Of a stretch of 64,000 nucleotides of DNA, positions 9,472 to 19,039 are shown in pieces (the first letter of the stretch is position 1; each line of letters begins with the position of its first letter). Made by a program: the position numbers and the translations under genes. Under the pieces are notes generated by a model. That model ran no database searches, was not told the DNA's origin, and worked only from the letters and a program-made list of their open reading frames with translations. This DNA is from Pseudomonas sp. DY-1. Its GTDB lineage: Bacteria > Pseudomonadota > Gammaproteobacteria > Pseudomonadales > Pseudomonadaceae. The stretch is from positions 4,316,001-4,380,000 of the forward strand of contig NZ_CP032616.1 of assembly GCF_003626975.1 (NCBI RefSeq), read 5' to 3'.

Positions 9472-9577
9472 TTATTCCCATCTGCGGCGTAGGGTAATGA
9501 CGCGACCGCTACACGACCTGCGGTCATCCAACGACCGGCCCAGCCGTTCGCCTGTTCACTTGGTCGAGGGACAACTC

Positions 9578-10993
9578 GTGATCAAGAAAATCCTGATCGC
9601 CAACCGCGGTGAGATTGCCGTCCGCATCGTGCGCGCTTGCGCCGAGATGGGCATCCGCTCGGTGGCCATCTACTCTGATGCCGACCGGCACGCCCTGCAC
9701 GTGAAGCGTGCCGACGAAGCCCACAGCATTGGTGACGACCCGCTGGCCGGGTACCTGAACCCGCGCAAACTGGTGAACCTGGCGGTCGAGACCGGCTGCG
9801 ACGCCCTGCACCCGGGCTACGGTTTCCTCTCTGAAAACGCCGAGCTGGCGGACATCTGCGCCGAGCGCGGGATCAAGTTCATCGGCCCGAGCGCCGAAGT
9901 GATCCGTCGCATGGGTGACAAGACCGAAGCCCGCCGCAGCATGATCAAGGCTGGCGTGCCGGTCACCCCCGGCACCGAAGGCAACGTCGCCGACCTCGCC
10001 GAAGCGCTGCGTGAAGCCGAGCGCATTGGCTACCCGGTGATGCTGAAGGCCACCTCCGGTGGTGGCGGTCGCGGCATTCGTCGCTGCAACAGCCGCGAGG
10101 AACTGGAACAGGCCTACCCGCGGGTGATTTCCGAAGCCACCAAGGCCTTCGGTTCGGCGGAAGTCTTCCTCGAGAAGTGCATCGTCAATCCCAAGCACAT
10201 CGAAGCGCAGATCCTCGCCGACTCCTTCGGCAACACCGTGCACCTGTTCGAGCGCGACTGCTCGATCCAGCGTCGCAACCAGAAGCTCATCGAAATCGCC
10301 CCGAGCCCGCAGCTCACTCCCGAGCAGCGTGCCTACATCGGCGACCTCGCAGTGCGTGCGGCCAAGGCCGTGGGCTACGAGAACGCCGGTACCGTGGAGT
10401 TCCTGCTCGCCGAGGGCGAGGTGTACTTCATGGAGATGAACACCCGCGTGCAGGTGGAACACACCATCACCGAGGAAATCACCGGTATCGACATCGTCCG
10501 CGAGCAGATCCGCGTCGCCTCCGGGCTGGAACTGTCTGTCAAGCAGGACGACATCATCCATCGTGGCTTCGCCCTGCAGTTCCGTATCAACGCCGAGGAC
10601 CCGAAGAACAACTTCCTGCCGTCCTTCGGCAAGATCACCCGTTACTACGCTCCCGGCGGTCCCGGTGTGCGTACCGACACCGCGATCTACACCGGCTACA
10701 CCATTCCGCCGTACTACGACTCCATGTGCCTGAAGCTGATCGTCTGGGCACTGACCTGGGAAGAAGCCCTGGACCGCGGCCTGCGCGCCCTCGATGACAT
10801 GCGCGTGCAGGGTGTGCGGACCACCGCGCCGTACTACCAGGAAATCCTGCGCAATCCCGAGTTCCGCAGCGCCGAGTTCAACACCAGTTTCGTCGAGAGC
10901 CATCCGGAGCTGACCCAGTACTCGATCAAGCGCAACCCGTCGCACCTGGCCATCGCCATCGCCACCGCCATCGCCGCCCACGCCGGCCTGTAG
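9578..10993 (+). CDS. pycA: pyruvate carboxylase subunit A (biotin carboxylase)
   Basis: The 471-residue biotin carboxylase subunit of two-subunit pyruvate carboxylase. It carboxylates biotin on PycB using ATP and bicarbonate to replenish oxaloacetate. The start is GTG at 9578 (MIKKILIANRGEIAVRI) after GAGGG with a 7-base spacer. The frame is open further upstream to 9410 but that part lies in the promoter. Features: N-terminal domain 1-115, ATP-grasp with GGGGRGI near residue 165, EMNTRVQVEHTITEE near 288, and the C-terminal biotin carboxylase domain. The partner gene starts 16 bases after the stop, so the two are co-transcribed. Confidence 0.96.
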   Translation: MIKKILIANRGEIAVRIVRACAEMGIRSVAIYSDADRHALHVKRADEAHSIGDDPLAGYLNPRKLVNLAVETGCDALHPGYGFLSENAELADICAERGIKFIGPSAEVIRRMGDKTEARRSMIKAGVPVTPGTEGNVADLAEALREAERIGYPVMLKATSGGGGRGIRRCNSREELEQAYPRVISEATKAFGSAEVFLEKCIVNPKHIEAQILADSFGNTVHLFERDCSIQRRNQKLIEIAPSPQLTPEQRAYIGDLAVRAAKAVGYENAGTVEFLLAEGEVYFMEMNTRVQVEHTITEEITGIDIVREQIRVASGLELSVKQDDIIHRGFALQFRINAEDPKNNFLPSFGKITRYYAPGGPGVRTDTAIYTGYTIPPYYDSMCLKLIVWALTWEEALDRGLRALDDMRVQGVRTTAPYYQEILRNPEFRSAEFNTSFVESHPELTQYSIKRNPSHLAIAIATAIAAHAGL

Positions 10994-11009
10994 GGGAAGG
11001 ATTCAGAAC

Positions 11010-12815
11010 ATGAGCAAGAAGATTTCGATCACCGATACCATCCTGCGCGATGCGCACCAGTCCCTGCTGGCCACCCGCATGCGCACCGAAGACATGCTTC
11101 CGATCTGCGACAAGCTCGACAAGGTCGGCTACTGGTCGCTGGAAGTCTGGGGCGGCGCCACCTTCGACGCCTGCGTGCGCTTCCTCAAGGAAGACCCATG
11201 GGAGCGTCTGCGCAAGCTCAAGGCCGCCCTGCCCAACACCCGACTGCAAATGCTCCTGCGCGGCCAGAACCTGCTGGGCTACCGCCACTACAGCGACGAC
11301 GTGGTACGCGCCTTCGTCGCCAAGGCCGCGGTCAATGGCATCGATGTGTTCCGCATCTTCGACGCGATGAACGATGTGCGTAACCTGCGCGTCTCCATCG
11401 AAGCCGTGAAGGCTGCCGGCAAGCACGCCCAGGGCACCATCGCCTACACCACCAGTCCGGTACACACCATCGACGCCTTCGTTGCCCAAGGCAAAGCCAT
11501 GGCCGACATGGGCGTGGACTCCATCGCCATCAAGGACATGGCGGGCCTGCTGACCCCGTACGCCACCGGCGAGCTGGTGAAGGCGCTGAAAGAGGCGCTA
11601 CCGCTGGATGTGGTCGTGCACTCCCACGACACCGCCGGCGTGGCCAGCATGTGCCAGCTCAAGGCCGTGGAAAACGGTGCTGACCGCATCGACACCGCGA
11701 TCTCCAGCATGGCCTGGGGCACCAGCCACCCGGGTACCGAGTCGATGGTCGCCGCTCTGCGCGACACGCCTTTCGACACCGGCCTGGACCTGGAACTGAT
11801 CCAGGAAATCGGCATGTATTTCCACGCCGTGCGCAAGAAGTACCACCAGTTCGAAAGCGAATTCACCGGCGTGGATACCCGCGTGCAGGTCAACCAGGTT
11901 CCGGGCGGCATGATCTCCAACCTGGCCAACCAGTTGAAGGAACAGGGCGCCCTGAACCGCATGCCGGAAGTGCTGGCGGAAATCCCGCGTGTTCGCGAAG
12001 ACCTCGGCTTCCCGCCCCTGGTCACCCCGACCTCGCAGATCGTCGGTACCCAGGCGTTCTTCAACGTGCTGGCCGGTGAGCGCTACAAGACCATCACCAA
12101 CGAGGTGAAGCTCTACCTGCAAGGCCGCTACGGCAAGGCGCCTGGCCAGATCAACGAGCAACTGCGTCGCCAGGCCATCGGCAACGAAGAAGTCATCGAC
12201 GTGCGTCCGGCGGACCTGCTCAAGCCGGAGCTGAACAAGCTGCGCGAAGACATCGGCAGCCTCGCCAAGTGCGAAGAGGACGTGCTGACCTTCGCCATGT
12301 TCCCGGACATCGGCCGCAAGTTCCTCGAAGAGCGTGCCGCCGGCACCCTGAAGCCGGAAGAACTGCTGCCCATGCCCAACGGCAAGGGTGCGGCCCCGGT
12401 CGGCGGCGAAGGCACTCCGACCGAGTTCGTGGTGGACGTGCATGGCGAGAGCTACCGCATCGACATCACCGGTGTCGGCGTGAAGAGCGACGGCAAGCGC
12501 CACTTCTACCTGTCCATCGACGGCATGCCGGAAGAAGTGGTATTCGAGCCGCTCAACGAGTTCGTCGCAGGCTCCGGCAGCAAGCGCAAGAGCGCCAGCG
12601 CACCGGGCGATGTCAGCACCACCATGCCGGGCAACATCGTCGATGTGCTGGTGAAGGAAGGCGACCAGGTGAAAGCCGGTCAGGCCGTGCTGATCACCGA
12701 GGCCATGAAGATGGAAACCGAAGTCCAGTCGCCCATCGACGGTGCCGTCAAGGCAGTCCATGTGGCCAAGGGCGACCGCGTGAACCCGGGCGAAGTCCTG
12801 ATCGAAATCGCCTGA
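11010..12815 (+). CDS. pycB: pyruvate carboxylase subunit B (carboxyltransferase plus biotin carrier)
   Basis: A 601-residue carboxyltransferase (often named oadA) that moves CO2 from biotin to pyruvate. The N-terminal HMGL-like TIM barrel begins ITDTILRDAHQSLLATRM and includes the metal-binding HSHDTAG segment near residue 203. The PYC/OADA domain spans about 285-470. The C-terminal biotinyl domain has EAMKMETEV, with Lys567 as the biotinylation site. No membrane subunits of a sodium-pumping oxaloacetate decarboxylase follow, which supports anaplerotic pyruvate carboxylase. A strong intrinsic terminator begins 22 bases after the stop codon. Confidence 0.96.
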   Translation: MSKKISITDTILRDAHQSLLATRMRTEDMLPICDKLDKVGYWSLEVWGGATFDACVRFLKEDPWERLRKLKAALPNTRLQMLLRGQNLLGYRHYSDDVVRAFVAKAAVNGIDVFRIFDAMNDVRNLRVSIEAVKAAGKHAQGTIAYTTSPVHTIDAFVAQGKAMADMGVDSIAIKDMAGLLTPYATGELVKALKEALPLDVVVHSHDTAGVASMCQLKAVENGADRIDTAISSMAWGTSHPGTESMVAALRDTPFDTGLDLELIQEIGMYFHAVRKKYHQFESEFTGVDTRVQVNQVPGGMISNLANQLKEQGALNRMPEVLAEIPRVREDLGFPPLVTPTSQIVGTQAFFNVLAGERYKTITNEVKLYLQGRYGKAPGQINEQLRRQAIGNEEVIDVRPADLLKPELNKLREDIGSLAKCEEDVLTFAMFPDIGRKFLEERAAGTLKPEELLPMPNGKGAAPVGGEGTPTEFVVDVHGESYRIDITGVGVKSDGKRHFYLSIDGMPEEVVFEPLNEFVAGSGSKRKSASAPGDVSTTMPGNIVDVLVKEGDQVKAGQAVLITEAMKMETEVQSPIDGAVKAVHVAKGDRVNPGEVLIEIA

Positions 12816-12837
12816 TTGCTCCGGCGATAGTCCCCGT

Positions 12838-12863
12838 AGGGAGCCGCAAGGCTCCCTTTTTTT
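12838..12863 (+). terminator. intrinsic terminator of pycAB
   Basis: AGGGAGCC - GCAA - GGCTCCCT is a perfect 8-base stem with a tetraloop followed by seven T. It ends the pycAB transcript. The next 237 bases, up to the CBS gene, hold no gene that I can see. Confidence 0.92.
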
Positions 12864-13100
12864 GTGCCTGGGAAACGGGCAGACGATCGTTCCGTAGAGC
12901 GATTTCAATCTCCATGGCGCTCCGAGGGACTGCCTTGCTGAGCCTGCAGGGCGACTGAACTCGCTCCCACCGGCACCTGGCAACCCGCTTCTGCCCATCA
13001 ATGAAATTTTCAATAGCTACCATGCAAATCTCTTCTTGGCGCCGCGGTCACGACCGCGCGCATTCTGGCCTTCCAGCCAACGCTACCGGAGGGATTACAG

Positions 13101-13541
13101 ATGAAGACCGTCGCACAGATGCTCCGCGCCAAGCCGCGGCAGAACGTCCACACCATTGATGTCGCAGCGCCGATGCTCGAGGCGTTGCGAATGATGGCCG
13201 AACTGAACATCGGCGCTTTGCCGGTGACCGAGGGCGGACACCTGGTCGGTATCGTCAGCGAGCGCGACTACGCGCGCAAAGGCGTGCTGCAGGGGCGCTC
13301 GTCCGTGGCGACCGTGGTGCGTGAGTTCATGACCGAGCCGGTGCTGACGGTGACTTCGAAGCAGAGTATTCGTGAATGCATGTCGCTGATGACCGAGCAG
13401 CACATGCGCCACCTCCCGGTAGTGGAAGACGGTGAGTTGGTCGGCCTGCTGTCCATCGGCGACCTGGTGAAAGAAGCCATGGCCGAGCAGGACGACCTGA
13501 TCCTGCATCTGGAGCAGTACATCCGCGGTGAAGTGGCCTGA
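13101..13541 (+). CDS. paired CBS-domain protein
   Basis: A 146-residue protein made of two CBS motifs (about 8-65 and 75-130), with LPVTEGGHLVGIVSERDYARK and LPVVEDGELVGLLSIGDLVKE as the typical nucleotide-sensing signatures. It ends with a short helix. Stand-alone CBS pairs bind adenine nucleotides and tune partner enzymes; no partner is identifiable here. The start has a clear GGAGGG site 7 bases upstream. It lies alone downstream of the pycAB terminator. A GC-rich hairpin (CGGCCCC/GGGGCCG around 13557-13572) after the stop could end its transcript. Confidence 0.88.
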   Translation: MKTVAQMLRAKPRQNVHTIDVAAPMLEALRMMAELNIGALPVTEGGHLVGIVSERDYARKGVLQGRSSVATVVREFMTEPVLTVTSKQSIRECMSLMTEQHMRHLPVVEDGELVGLLSIGDLVKEAMAEQDDLILHLEQYIRGEVA

Positions 13542-13682
13542 GTCCGCAGGAAGCCCGGCCCCTCGGGGCCGGTAGCCCTTATCCGTCCAGGGCGCTGGCC
13601 CGAAATGAAGATTTCTGATTTCCATCAACGGGAACCGGGCGCCTAGCCTGCCGGCTCTTTTCGAGCTGCGGGTACCCGCCCC

Positions 13683-14480
13683 ATGTCCCTTCCTTCCAAT
13701 CGCCAGGGCGGCACCACGTTCCCCGCCCGACCCTTGACCGCAGCCCGCATGGGCGAAGTCAGGCTGCAACCGATCAAGGACCGACAAGACCGGGTCGTCG
13801 GTTTTGAAAGCCTCGCCCGTTTTGCGTTCGACTCCTTCATCAAAAGCACCGAAGATGCCATCGCCAGGCTGCCGCAGGACGACCTGCAGCGGCTCACGCG
13901 CGAGCTGCTCCAGGGGGTACGCATCCGCTGCATGCTCAATCGCAGCTATACCCGCTATCTGCACGACACCCAGGCCGGCAGCCTACCGGTTCGGCACTTC
14001 GTCAATGTCGAGAAGCGAAGTCTGGCGGAATCGGAACTGGTCGAAGATCTCATCGAAAGCGCTGCCGACTTGCGCTGCTCCGGTGCCCTGCTGGTGGTCG
14101 AAGTCACGGAGCGCCCAACGGTTTGCTTCGACAGCTTCAGGTCCTACATGAAGGGCCTGATGCGCCTGAAGGAGGAAGGCGTGCTGGTGGCGCTAGACGA
14201 CTACGACCTCGGCCGCCCGGCCCACTGGGAACTCGACCTGGGCCTGTGCGATGTCGTGAAGCTCGACCTTGCGGAACTGGGTGTTCCGCAGCATGAGGAT
14301 GGGGATTTTCTGTCCAGCCGCTACGCCGTGCTGGGCGAAAGGCTGTACGACTTCATTCATCGCTATCAGGTGGACCTGGTGGCGGAAAAGATCGAGACCG
14401 GCTGGCAGCACGAGGTCGCCAAGGGGCTCCCGTTCAAGCTGTTCCAGGGCTATCGCCTCGGCCATCCGGTGCGGATGTAA
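13683..14480 (+). CDS. degenerate EAL-domain protein
   Basis: A 265-residue protein consisting of one EAL-like domain. The EAL signature reads ESL (VGFESLARF near residue 41), DDFGTG reads DDYDLG, and AEGVE reads AEKIE. The terminal FQGYRLGHPV resembles FQGYLFGKP of active EALs. Because several metal-binding and catalytic positions are altered, it is more likely a c-di-GMP sensor or protein-binding scaffold than a phosphodiesterase; this is inference. No membrane segment or input domain is present. It faces the asparaginase gene tail to tail, with 217 bases between them that contain a GGGCAG/CTGCCC hairpin near 14658 and repeat fragments. Confidence 0.82.
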   Translation: MSLPSNRQGGTTFPARPLTAARMGEVRLQPIKDRQDRVVGFESLARFAFDSFIKSTEDAIARLPQDDLQRLTRELLQGVRIRCMLNRSYTRYLHDTQAGSLPVRHFVNVEKRSLAESELVEDLIESAADLRCSGALLVVEVTERPTVCFDSFRSYMKGLMRLKEEGVLVALDDYDLGRPAHWELDLGLCDVVKLDLAELGVPQHEDGDFLSSRYAVLGERLYDFIHRYQVDLVAEKIETGWQHEVAKGLPFKLFQGYRLGHPVRM

Positions 14481-14697
14481 GCCGTCGCGGCAGCCTTCTC
14501 ATGCATGCCCGATCCGGACCGGGTGGCCAGCGCGGTGCCGTTGCTTCGCTGCTGCTCGACATCGGCCTGATTGCGGCGCCACTGCGAGCGCCGGACAAGC
14601 GCCATCCACCCTTGTATCTCGACTGTCGTCCTGCCAAGGGGCGAATTCATTCGTCAAGGGCAGCTCCGCTGCCCCCAACGATGCTTATGGTGAGTGT

Positions 14698-15681
14698 TCA
14701 GTCCACCATTTCCCCACAGAGGTCCACCGCGAACCACTGCTCCACCTCGGCCTGGCGCAAGCCGGCACCGAGCAGGGCGAACAATTTGCCCAGGGCCGCC
14801 TCGCGGGTCATACCGCCTGCGGGTACCAGGCCGGTGGCCAGCAGTTGGCTGCCGGCAGCATAGACACCCGCTTGCACGTGCCCAGCCGGGCACTGGCTGG
14901 AGGCGACGAGCACCACGCCGCGCTGGTGGGCGGCGTGCAACGTATCGAGCAGCGCCTTGTCGTCTGCCGGGCCGGTGCCACTGCCATAGCACTCCAGCAC
15001 CAATCCCTGCACACCACTGGAAAGCAGCGCTTCCACGTGACTGGCCGCAAGACCGGGGAACAGCGGGAGTACCGCGAGGTTCACCGGCTGGCGCGAGACG
15101 CGGAAGCCGAGGCCGGCTGGAATGACGTCGGCACGTTCACCCATGCGGGTTCGCGGAAACACGGTGAACGCGTCGAAAGCTTCCGAGCGCAGCTTGCTGG
15201 CGCGGGCGCCATGCAGCAGCTCGCCATTGAAAAAGAGTTGCACACCAGGCGCGACTCCGGCCTGGAGTGCGTGGATGGCCCCCAGCAGGTTGGGCCAGGC
15301 ATCGCTGCCCTCGCTGCCAGCCGGCAACATGGCGCCGGTCAGCACCACGGGGACGGGCAAGCCAAGAAGCAGGAAGCCGAGGGCCGCCGCGCTGTAGGCC
15401 AGGGTGTCGGTGCCGTGCAGAAGGAGCACGCCGTCGTGGCCGCGCTCCACCGCGTCGACGATGGCCTCACGCATGGCCAGCCAGTTGGCCTGGCGCATGT
15501 TGGCGCTGTCGATCAGCGGCAGCAGTTCCTGGAAGCTCCAGTCCAGTGCCAATCCCTGGCCGTCCAGCTGCTCGCGCATGCGTGCCTCGAATCCACTGGC
15601 CGGAGCGAGGCCTTCGGGAGTCTGCAGCATGCCGATGGTGCCGCCGGTGTAGAGCACGAAGAGGTTCTTCACAGCATTCAT
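14698..15681 (-). CDS. ansA: L-asparaginase, cytoplasmic type
   Basis: A 327-residue asparaginase (EC 3.5.1.1) releasing ammonia and aspartate from asparagine. The first active-site motif YTGGTIGM has Thr15, and the second, LLLHGTDTLAYSAA, has Thr91-Asp92, matching E. coli AnsA numbering. No signal peptide is present, so it is the type I cytoplasmic class, although type II-like glutaminase activity cannot be excluded. The start ATG at 15681 has only a weak ribosome-binding site. It lies 96 bases downstream of an AGCS amino acid symporter on the same strand, so uptake and deamidation may be linked. Confidence 0.88.
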   Translation of the reverse strand: MNAVKNLFVLYTGGTIGMLQTPEGLAPASGFEARMREQLDGQGLALDWSFQELLPLIDSANMRQANWLAMREAIVDAVERGHDGVLLLHGTDTLAYSAAALGFLLLGLPVPVVLTGAMLPAGSEGSDAWPNLLGAIHALQAGVAPGVQLFFNGELLHGARASKLRSEAFDAFTVFPRTRMGERADVIPAGLGFRVSRQPVNLAVLPLFPGLAASHVEALLSSGVQGLVLECYGSGTGPADDKALLDTLHAAHQRGVVLVASSQCPAGHVQAGVYAAGSQLLATGLVPAGGMTREAALGKLFALLGAGLRQAEVEQWFAVDLCGEMVD

Positions 15682-15777
15682 GGGTGTGGATAACTCGGAA
15701 AAGCAAAGGTGCAGATACGACAGTGCCGCTCCCCGCGTCAGCGGAGGAGCGGCACCAGGTCTTGCTGGTACAGCGAA

Positions 15778-17217
15778 TCAGCGATGGCTCTGAGCCAGTT
15801 TGCCTGCCGCTTCGGCAATGGAGGTTTCCGCCTTTTTGTTCCAGGCGTCGTGGTCGATGTCCAGGTCGGTGAACTTGCTGGCGTCGAACACTGGCTCTTC
15901 CACGCCGGCCTTAATCTGGGCGTCGTAGTCGTGCATCAGGCGCATGCCGATCTTGAACAGAAGCGCGATGGCCACCAGGTTCACCAGGGCCAGCAGACCC
16001 ATGGTCACGTCGGCGAAGCCGAACACGGTGGACAGGTCCTGCATGGAACCCCACAGCACCAGGGCCATAACCAGCACGCGGTAGGCCTGGAGCAGGATGC
16101 GCTTGGTGCTGAAGAAGCTCAGCGCGTTCTCACCCAGGTAGTAGTTGTACACCAGGGTGGTGAACACGAAGAGCAGCAGCGCCACGCTCACGAAGATGCG
16201 GCCCCATTCGCCGACTTCCGCCGCCAGGGCGGTCTGCGTCAGCACGACGCCAGCCATCTCGCTGCCCGGCTGGTACACGCCGGAGAGCAGGATGATCAGT
16301 GCGGTGCTGGTGCACACCAGCAGGGTGTCGATGAATACGCTGAGGGACTGCACGATGCCCTGGGCAGCCGGGTGTTTGACCTCGGCTACGGCGGCTACGT
16401 TGGGCGCGCTGCCCAGGCCCGCTTCGTTGGAGAACAGGCCGCGCTTCACACCCATCAGGATGGCTGCGCCCACGCCGCCGGCAAAGGCAGGCTCCAGGCC
16501 AAAGGCACTCTTGACGATCAGGGCCAGGGTCGCCGGCACTTCGGTGAAGTTCATGCCGATTACCACCAACGCCATCAGGATGTAGGTACCCGCCATGATC
16601 GGCACGAGGACGTCAGCCATCGCGGCGATGCGCTTGATGCCACCGAACACGATCAGGCCGATAACACCCACCAGGGCGACTCCGCTGATCCAGGTCGGCA
16701 GACCGAAGGTGTCATGCAGCGAGGTGGCCACGGTGAAGGATTGCACGGCGTTGAAACCGAAGCCGAAGGTCACCAGCAGCAGGATCGAGAAGATCACCGC
16801 CAGCCAGCGCTGGCCGAGGCCATGCAGGATGTAGAAGGCCGGGCCGCCACGGTAGGTGCCATCGGCTTCGCGACGCTTGTAGAGCTGGGCCAGGGAGCAC
16901 TCGAAGTAGCTGGTCGCCATGCCAAGCAGCGCCACGACCCACATCCAGAACACCGCGCCTGGACCGCCGAGCATGATGGCGACCGCGACACCGGCGATGT
17001 TGCCTGCGCCCACGCGGCCTGCAACTGACAGCATCAGGGCCTGGAAGCCGCTCAGTTGGCCTTCCTTGCGCTGCAGCGCCTGGCCGAAGATGCGGAACAT
17101 GTCGCTGAAGTAACGGAACTGGACAAAACGGGAGCTGATGGAGAAGAAAAGACCGAGTCCGACAAGGACTACGATCAGCAATTTGCTCCAGAGGAGGTCA
17201 TTGAGGAAATCGAGCAT
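15778..17217 (-). CDS. sodium:alanine/glycine symporter (AGCS family)
   Basis: A 479-residue inner-membrane symporter with about ten hydrophobic helices. The AGCS signature region GRVGAGNIAGVAVAI (about 66-80) and the GLFSNEAGLGSAPNVAA segment near residue 262 are characteristic. It likely imports alanine, glycine or a related amino acid with Na+. The C-terminal 50 residues are a charged cytoplasmic tail. It starts 185 bases from the divergent Xre-type regulator at 17403, which could control it; that link is positional only. Confidence 0.92.
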   Translation of the reverse strand: MLDFLNDLLWSKLLIVVLVGLGLFFSISSRFVQFRYFSDMFRIFGQALQRKEGQLSGFQALMLSVAGRVGAGNIAGVAVAIMLGGPGAVFWMWVVALLGMATSYFECSLAQLYKRREADGTYRGGPAFYILHGLGQRWLAVIFSILLLVTFGFGFNAVQSFTVATSLHDTFGLPTWISGVALVGVIGLIVFGGIKRIAAMADVLVPIMAGTYILMALVVIGMNFTEVPATLALIVKSAFGLEPAFAGGVGAAILMGVKRGLFSNEAGLGSAPNVAAVAEVKHPAAQGIVQSLSVFIDTLLVCTSTALIILLSGVYQPGSEMAGVVLTQTALAAEVGEWGRIFVSVALLLFVFTTLVYNYYLGENALSFFSTKRILLQAYRVLVMALVLWGSMQDLSTVFGFADVTMGLLALVNLVAIALLFKIGMRLMHDYDAQIKAGVEEPVFDASKFTDLDIDHDAWNKKAETSIAEAAGKLAQSHR

Positions 17218-17402
17218 GGCGATTCACCTGATCCAGTTGTTGTTGTTGGCAATCAGCGCAGCGGCCAGGACGGGAGAGCCGCTTTGCTGGGAGGGTTGCG
17301 CATGTTTGTGCAAGGAAAGGCACGGGGCAATTTCGCAGGTTGCACCTAATTGGCGCGAGTTGACGCTATAATCGCGCCACTCGCATCCACTCGGGCGGTA
17401 GC

Positions 17403-18221
17403 ATGGCAGAGTATCTCGGCAACAATTTGAAACTTCTGTGCAGCCACTACCGCTCTATCGCGGAGGTTTGCCGCAAGCTGGGTATCAATCGCGCCCAGTT
17501 CAACAAGTACCTGAGTGGCCAGAGCCGGCCGACCGCCTACAACCTCAAGCGCATCTGCGATTTCTTCGGTGTCGAGGATTACGAACTGGGGTTGCCGCCC
17601 GAGCAGTTCTCCCGTTTGCTGGGTACCCGTCCGGTCGGCCAGGAGGGGGCAGGACGCTCCGATCCGTTGATGGAACTGTTCGCCCCGTTACGCGAGCAGT
17701 CGGGCAACCTGTCGCGTTACTGCGGCTTCTACTTCGAGTACTCCAACTGCATGTCGGTGCCTGGCACTGTCCTGCTTTCTCTGGTGCGCCTGTGGGAAGA
17801 CGACGGCAACTTCCTCTTCGAGCGCCAGGAACGCCAGGAGCGTTCCAGCAGCACCGAAGTCCAGGCGGAAGACTGGGTGCGATGCTGCTACCGGGGAGCG
17901 GCTTTCCAGTTGCAGGACCGGCTGTTCCTGATGGATTACGAGTCGCTCACCTTGAACGAGATGAGCCAGACCATCCTCATCCCCAGCTACAAGAGCCGAA
18001 TCACTCGCCTCAACGGACTTAAAACCGGCGTCTCCAGCGGTGACCGGCGCAATCCCGCCTGCACCCGCGTGGTATGGGAATACCTGGGCCAGGAGATCAA
18101 TCGCGTCGCCGCCTACCGCCAGGTGAAGCTCTACCGCCCCGACGACCCGCGCATCGACGACGACGTACGACAGCGCCTGGACGTGGCGCCGTTGAAGAAC
18201 GGGTTATTCGAGATCGAGTGA
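17403..18221 (+). CDS. Xre-type helix-turn-helix regulator
   Basis: A 272-residue protein with an N-terminal lambda-repressor-like HTH (about 5-62: SIAEVCRKLGINRAQFNKYLSG ... LKRICDFFGV). The larger C-terminal domain (about 90-260) has no membrane segment and no motif I can name; it may be a ligand- or protein-sensing module. It is divergent from the AGCS symporter. The start ATG at 17403 lacks a strong ribosome-binding site. Downstream is a repeat-rich 130-base gap. Confidence 0.8.
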   Translation: MAEYLGNNLKLLCSHYRSIAEVCRKLGINRAQFNKYLSGQSRPTAYNLKRICDFFGVEDYELGLPPEQFSRLLGTRPVGQEGAGRSDPLMELFAPLREQSGNLSRYCGFYFEYSNCMSVPGTVLLSLVRLWEDDGNFLFERQERQERSSSTEVQAEDWVRCCYRGAAFQLQDRLFLMDYESLTLNEMSQTILIPSYKSRITRLNGLKTGVSSGDRRNPACTRVVWEYLGQEINRVAAYRQVKLYRPDDPRIDDDVRQRLDVAPLKNGLFEIE

Positions 18222-18262
18222 GATAGAGGTAGGGGTGCGCCCTGCACATTGGAGCCGCGTTT

Positions 18263-18344
18263 GTAGGGTGGACCCCGTTCCACCGGTCCACCAGCGGGGT
18301 TCGGCTGGACTGCGCGGGTAGATGGTAAAGCGCCATCCACCCTT
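18263..18344. repeat. dispersed intergenic repeat, GTAGGGTGGA family
   Basis: Starts GTAGGGTGGACCCCGTTCCA and ends CGCCATCCACCCTT, with an imperfect inverted core. Related pieces occur at 21777-21855 (ending ATATCCACCCTAC), 34022-34080 (starting GCAGGGTGGGCCAC) and 14599-14610 (CCATCCACCCTT). It lies between convergent genes and may also end their transcripts. Confidence 0.65.
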
Positions 18345-18352
18345 GGAACGGT

Positions 18353-19027
18353 TCAACTCCTGAGCCCTTCCAGGGATTGCCGCTGCCGTCCCTCTCCGTC
18401 GAAGTTATCCACAGACAGCCAGCGCTCGAAGGCCTCGCGGCACGTCGGCCATTCGCCGTCGATGATGGAGAACCAAGCGGTGTCGCGGTTCTGGCCCTTG
18501 ACGATCATGTGCTGACGGAACAGCCCTTCGTAGCTGAAGCCCAGGCGCTCTGCGGCACGCATGGAGCGGGCGTTGGCGGCGTTGCACTTCCATTCCAGGC
18601 GACGGTAGCCAAGGTCGTCGAAGGCATGCCGGGCCAGCAGCCAGACCGCTTCGGTGGAGCCCGGCGTGCGTTGCATGGCCTTGCCGAAGGCGATGTGGCC
18701 AATCTCGATGGCCCCGTCCTTCGGGGCGATGCGCAGGTAGCTGAAGATGCCGAGCGCGCGGCCGCTGGCGAGGTCTATCACCGTGTAGAAGAGCGGGTCG
18801 CGGCTCTCGGCATTGCCCGCCAGCCAGGCATCGAAGGGCTCGCGGCTGGCGAAGGGGCCGTAGGGCAGGTAATCCCAGAGCGCCGGATCGGGGCCTTGCA
18901 GGGCCTGCCAGAGATCATCGCCGTGGCGCGAGACGTCCAGCGCCTCCAGGCGGACGAAACGGCCGGGCAGCGGCGTTTGGGCGGGAACGGGACGGGGTTG
19001 CCAGTGGCTCAGGTCCTGGGTGCTCAT
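18353..19027 (-). CDS. GNAT acetyltransferase (RimJ/RimL-like)
   Basis: A 224-residue GNAT-fold acetyltransferase. The typical RimJ/RimL-like pattern is visible: RFVRLEALDV near the N-terminus, IGIFSYLRIAPKDGAIEIGHIAF-type beta strands (here GIFSYL), the acetyl-CoA loop region and LEWKCNAANARSMRAAERLGFSYEG at about 145-170. This subgroup includes protein N-terminal and antibiotic acetyltransferases, so the substrate is unknown. It follows a second GNAT gene with a 12-base gap, so the two are probably co-transcribed with the PaiB-like gene upstream. Confidence 0.87.
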   Translation of the reverse strand: MSTQDLSHWQPRPVPAQTPLPGRFVRLEALDVSRHGDDLWQALQGPDPALWDYLPYGPFASREPFDAWLAGNAESRDPLFYTVIDLASGRALGIFSYLRIAPKDGAIEIGHIAFGKAMQRTPGSTEAVWLLARHAFDDLGYRRLEWKCNAANARSMRAAERLGFSYEGLFRQHMIVKGQNRDTAWFSIIDGEWPTCREAFERWLSVDNFDGEGRQRQSLEGLRS

Positions 19028-19039
19028 GGTGCTCTCCGG

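Noticed and set aside
9524..10981. A 485-codon open frame antisense to pycA
   Set aside because: Composition is typical of an antisense shadow in high-GC DNA; the plus strand encodes a complete, conserved biotin carboxylase.
11598..13013. A 471-codon open frame antisense to pycB
   Set aside because: Shadow of pycB, runs through its terminator, and shows no known motif.
12864..13100. Possible gene between pycB and the CBS gene
   Set aside because: Only short frames without ribosome-binding sites; sequence resembles fragments of the GCGATTTCAATC repeat type.
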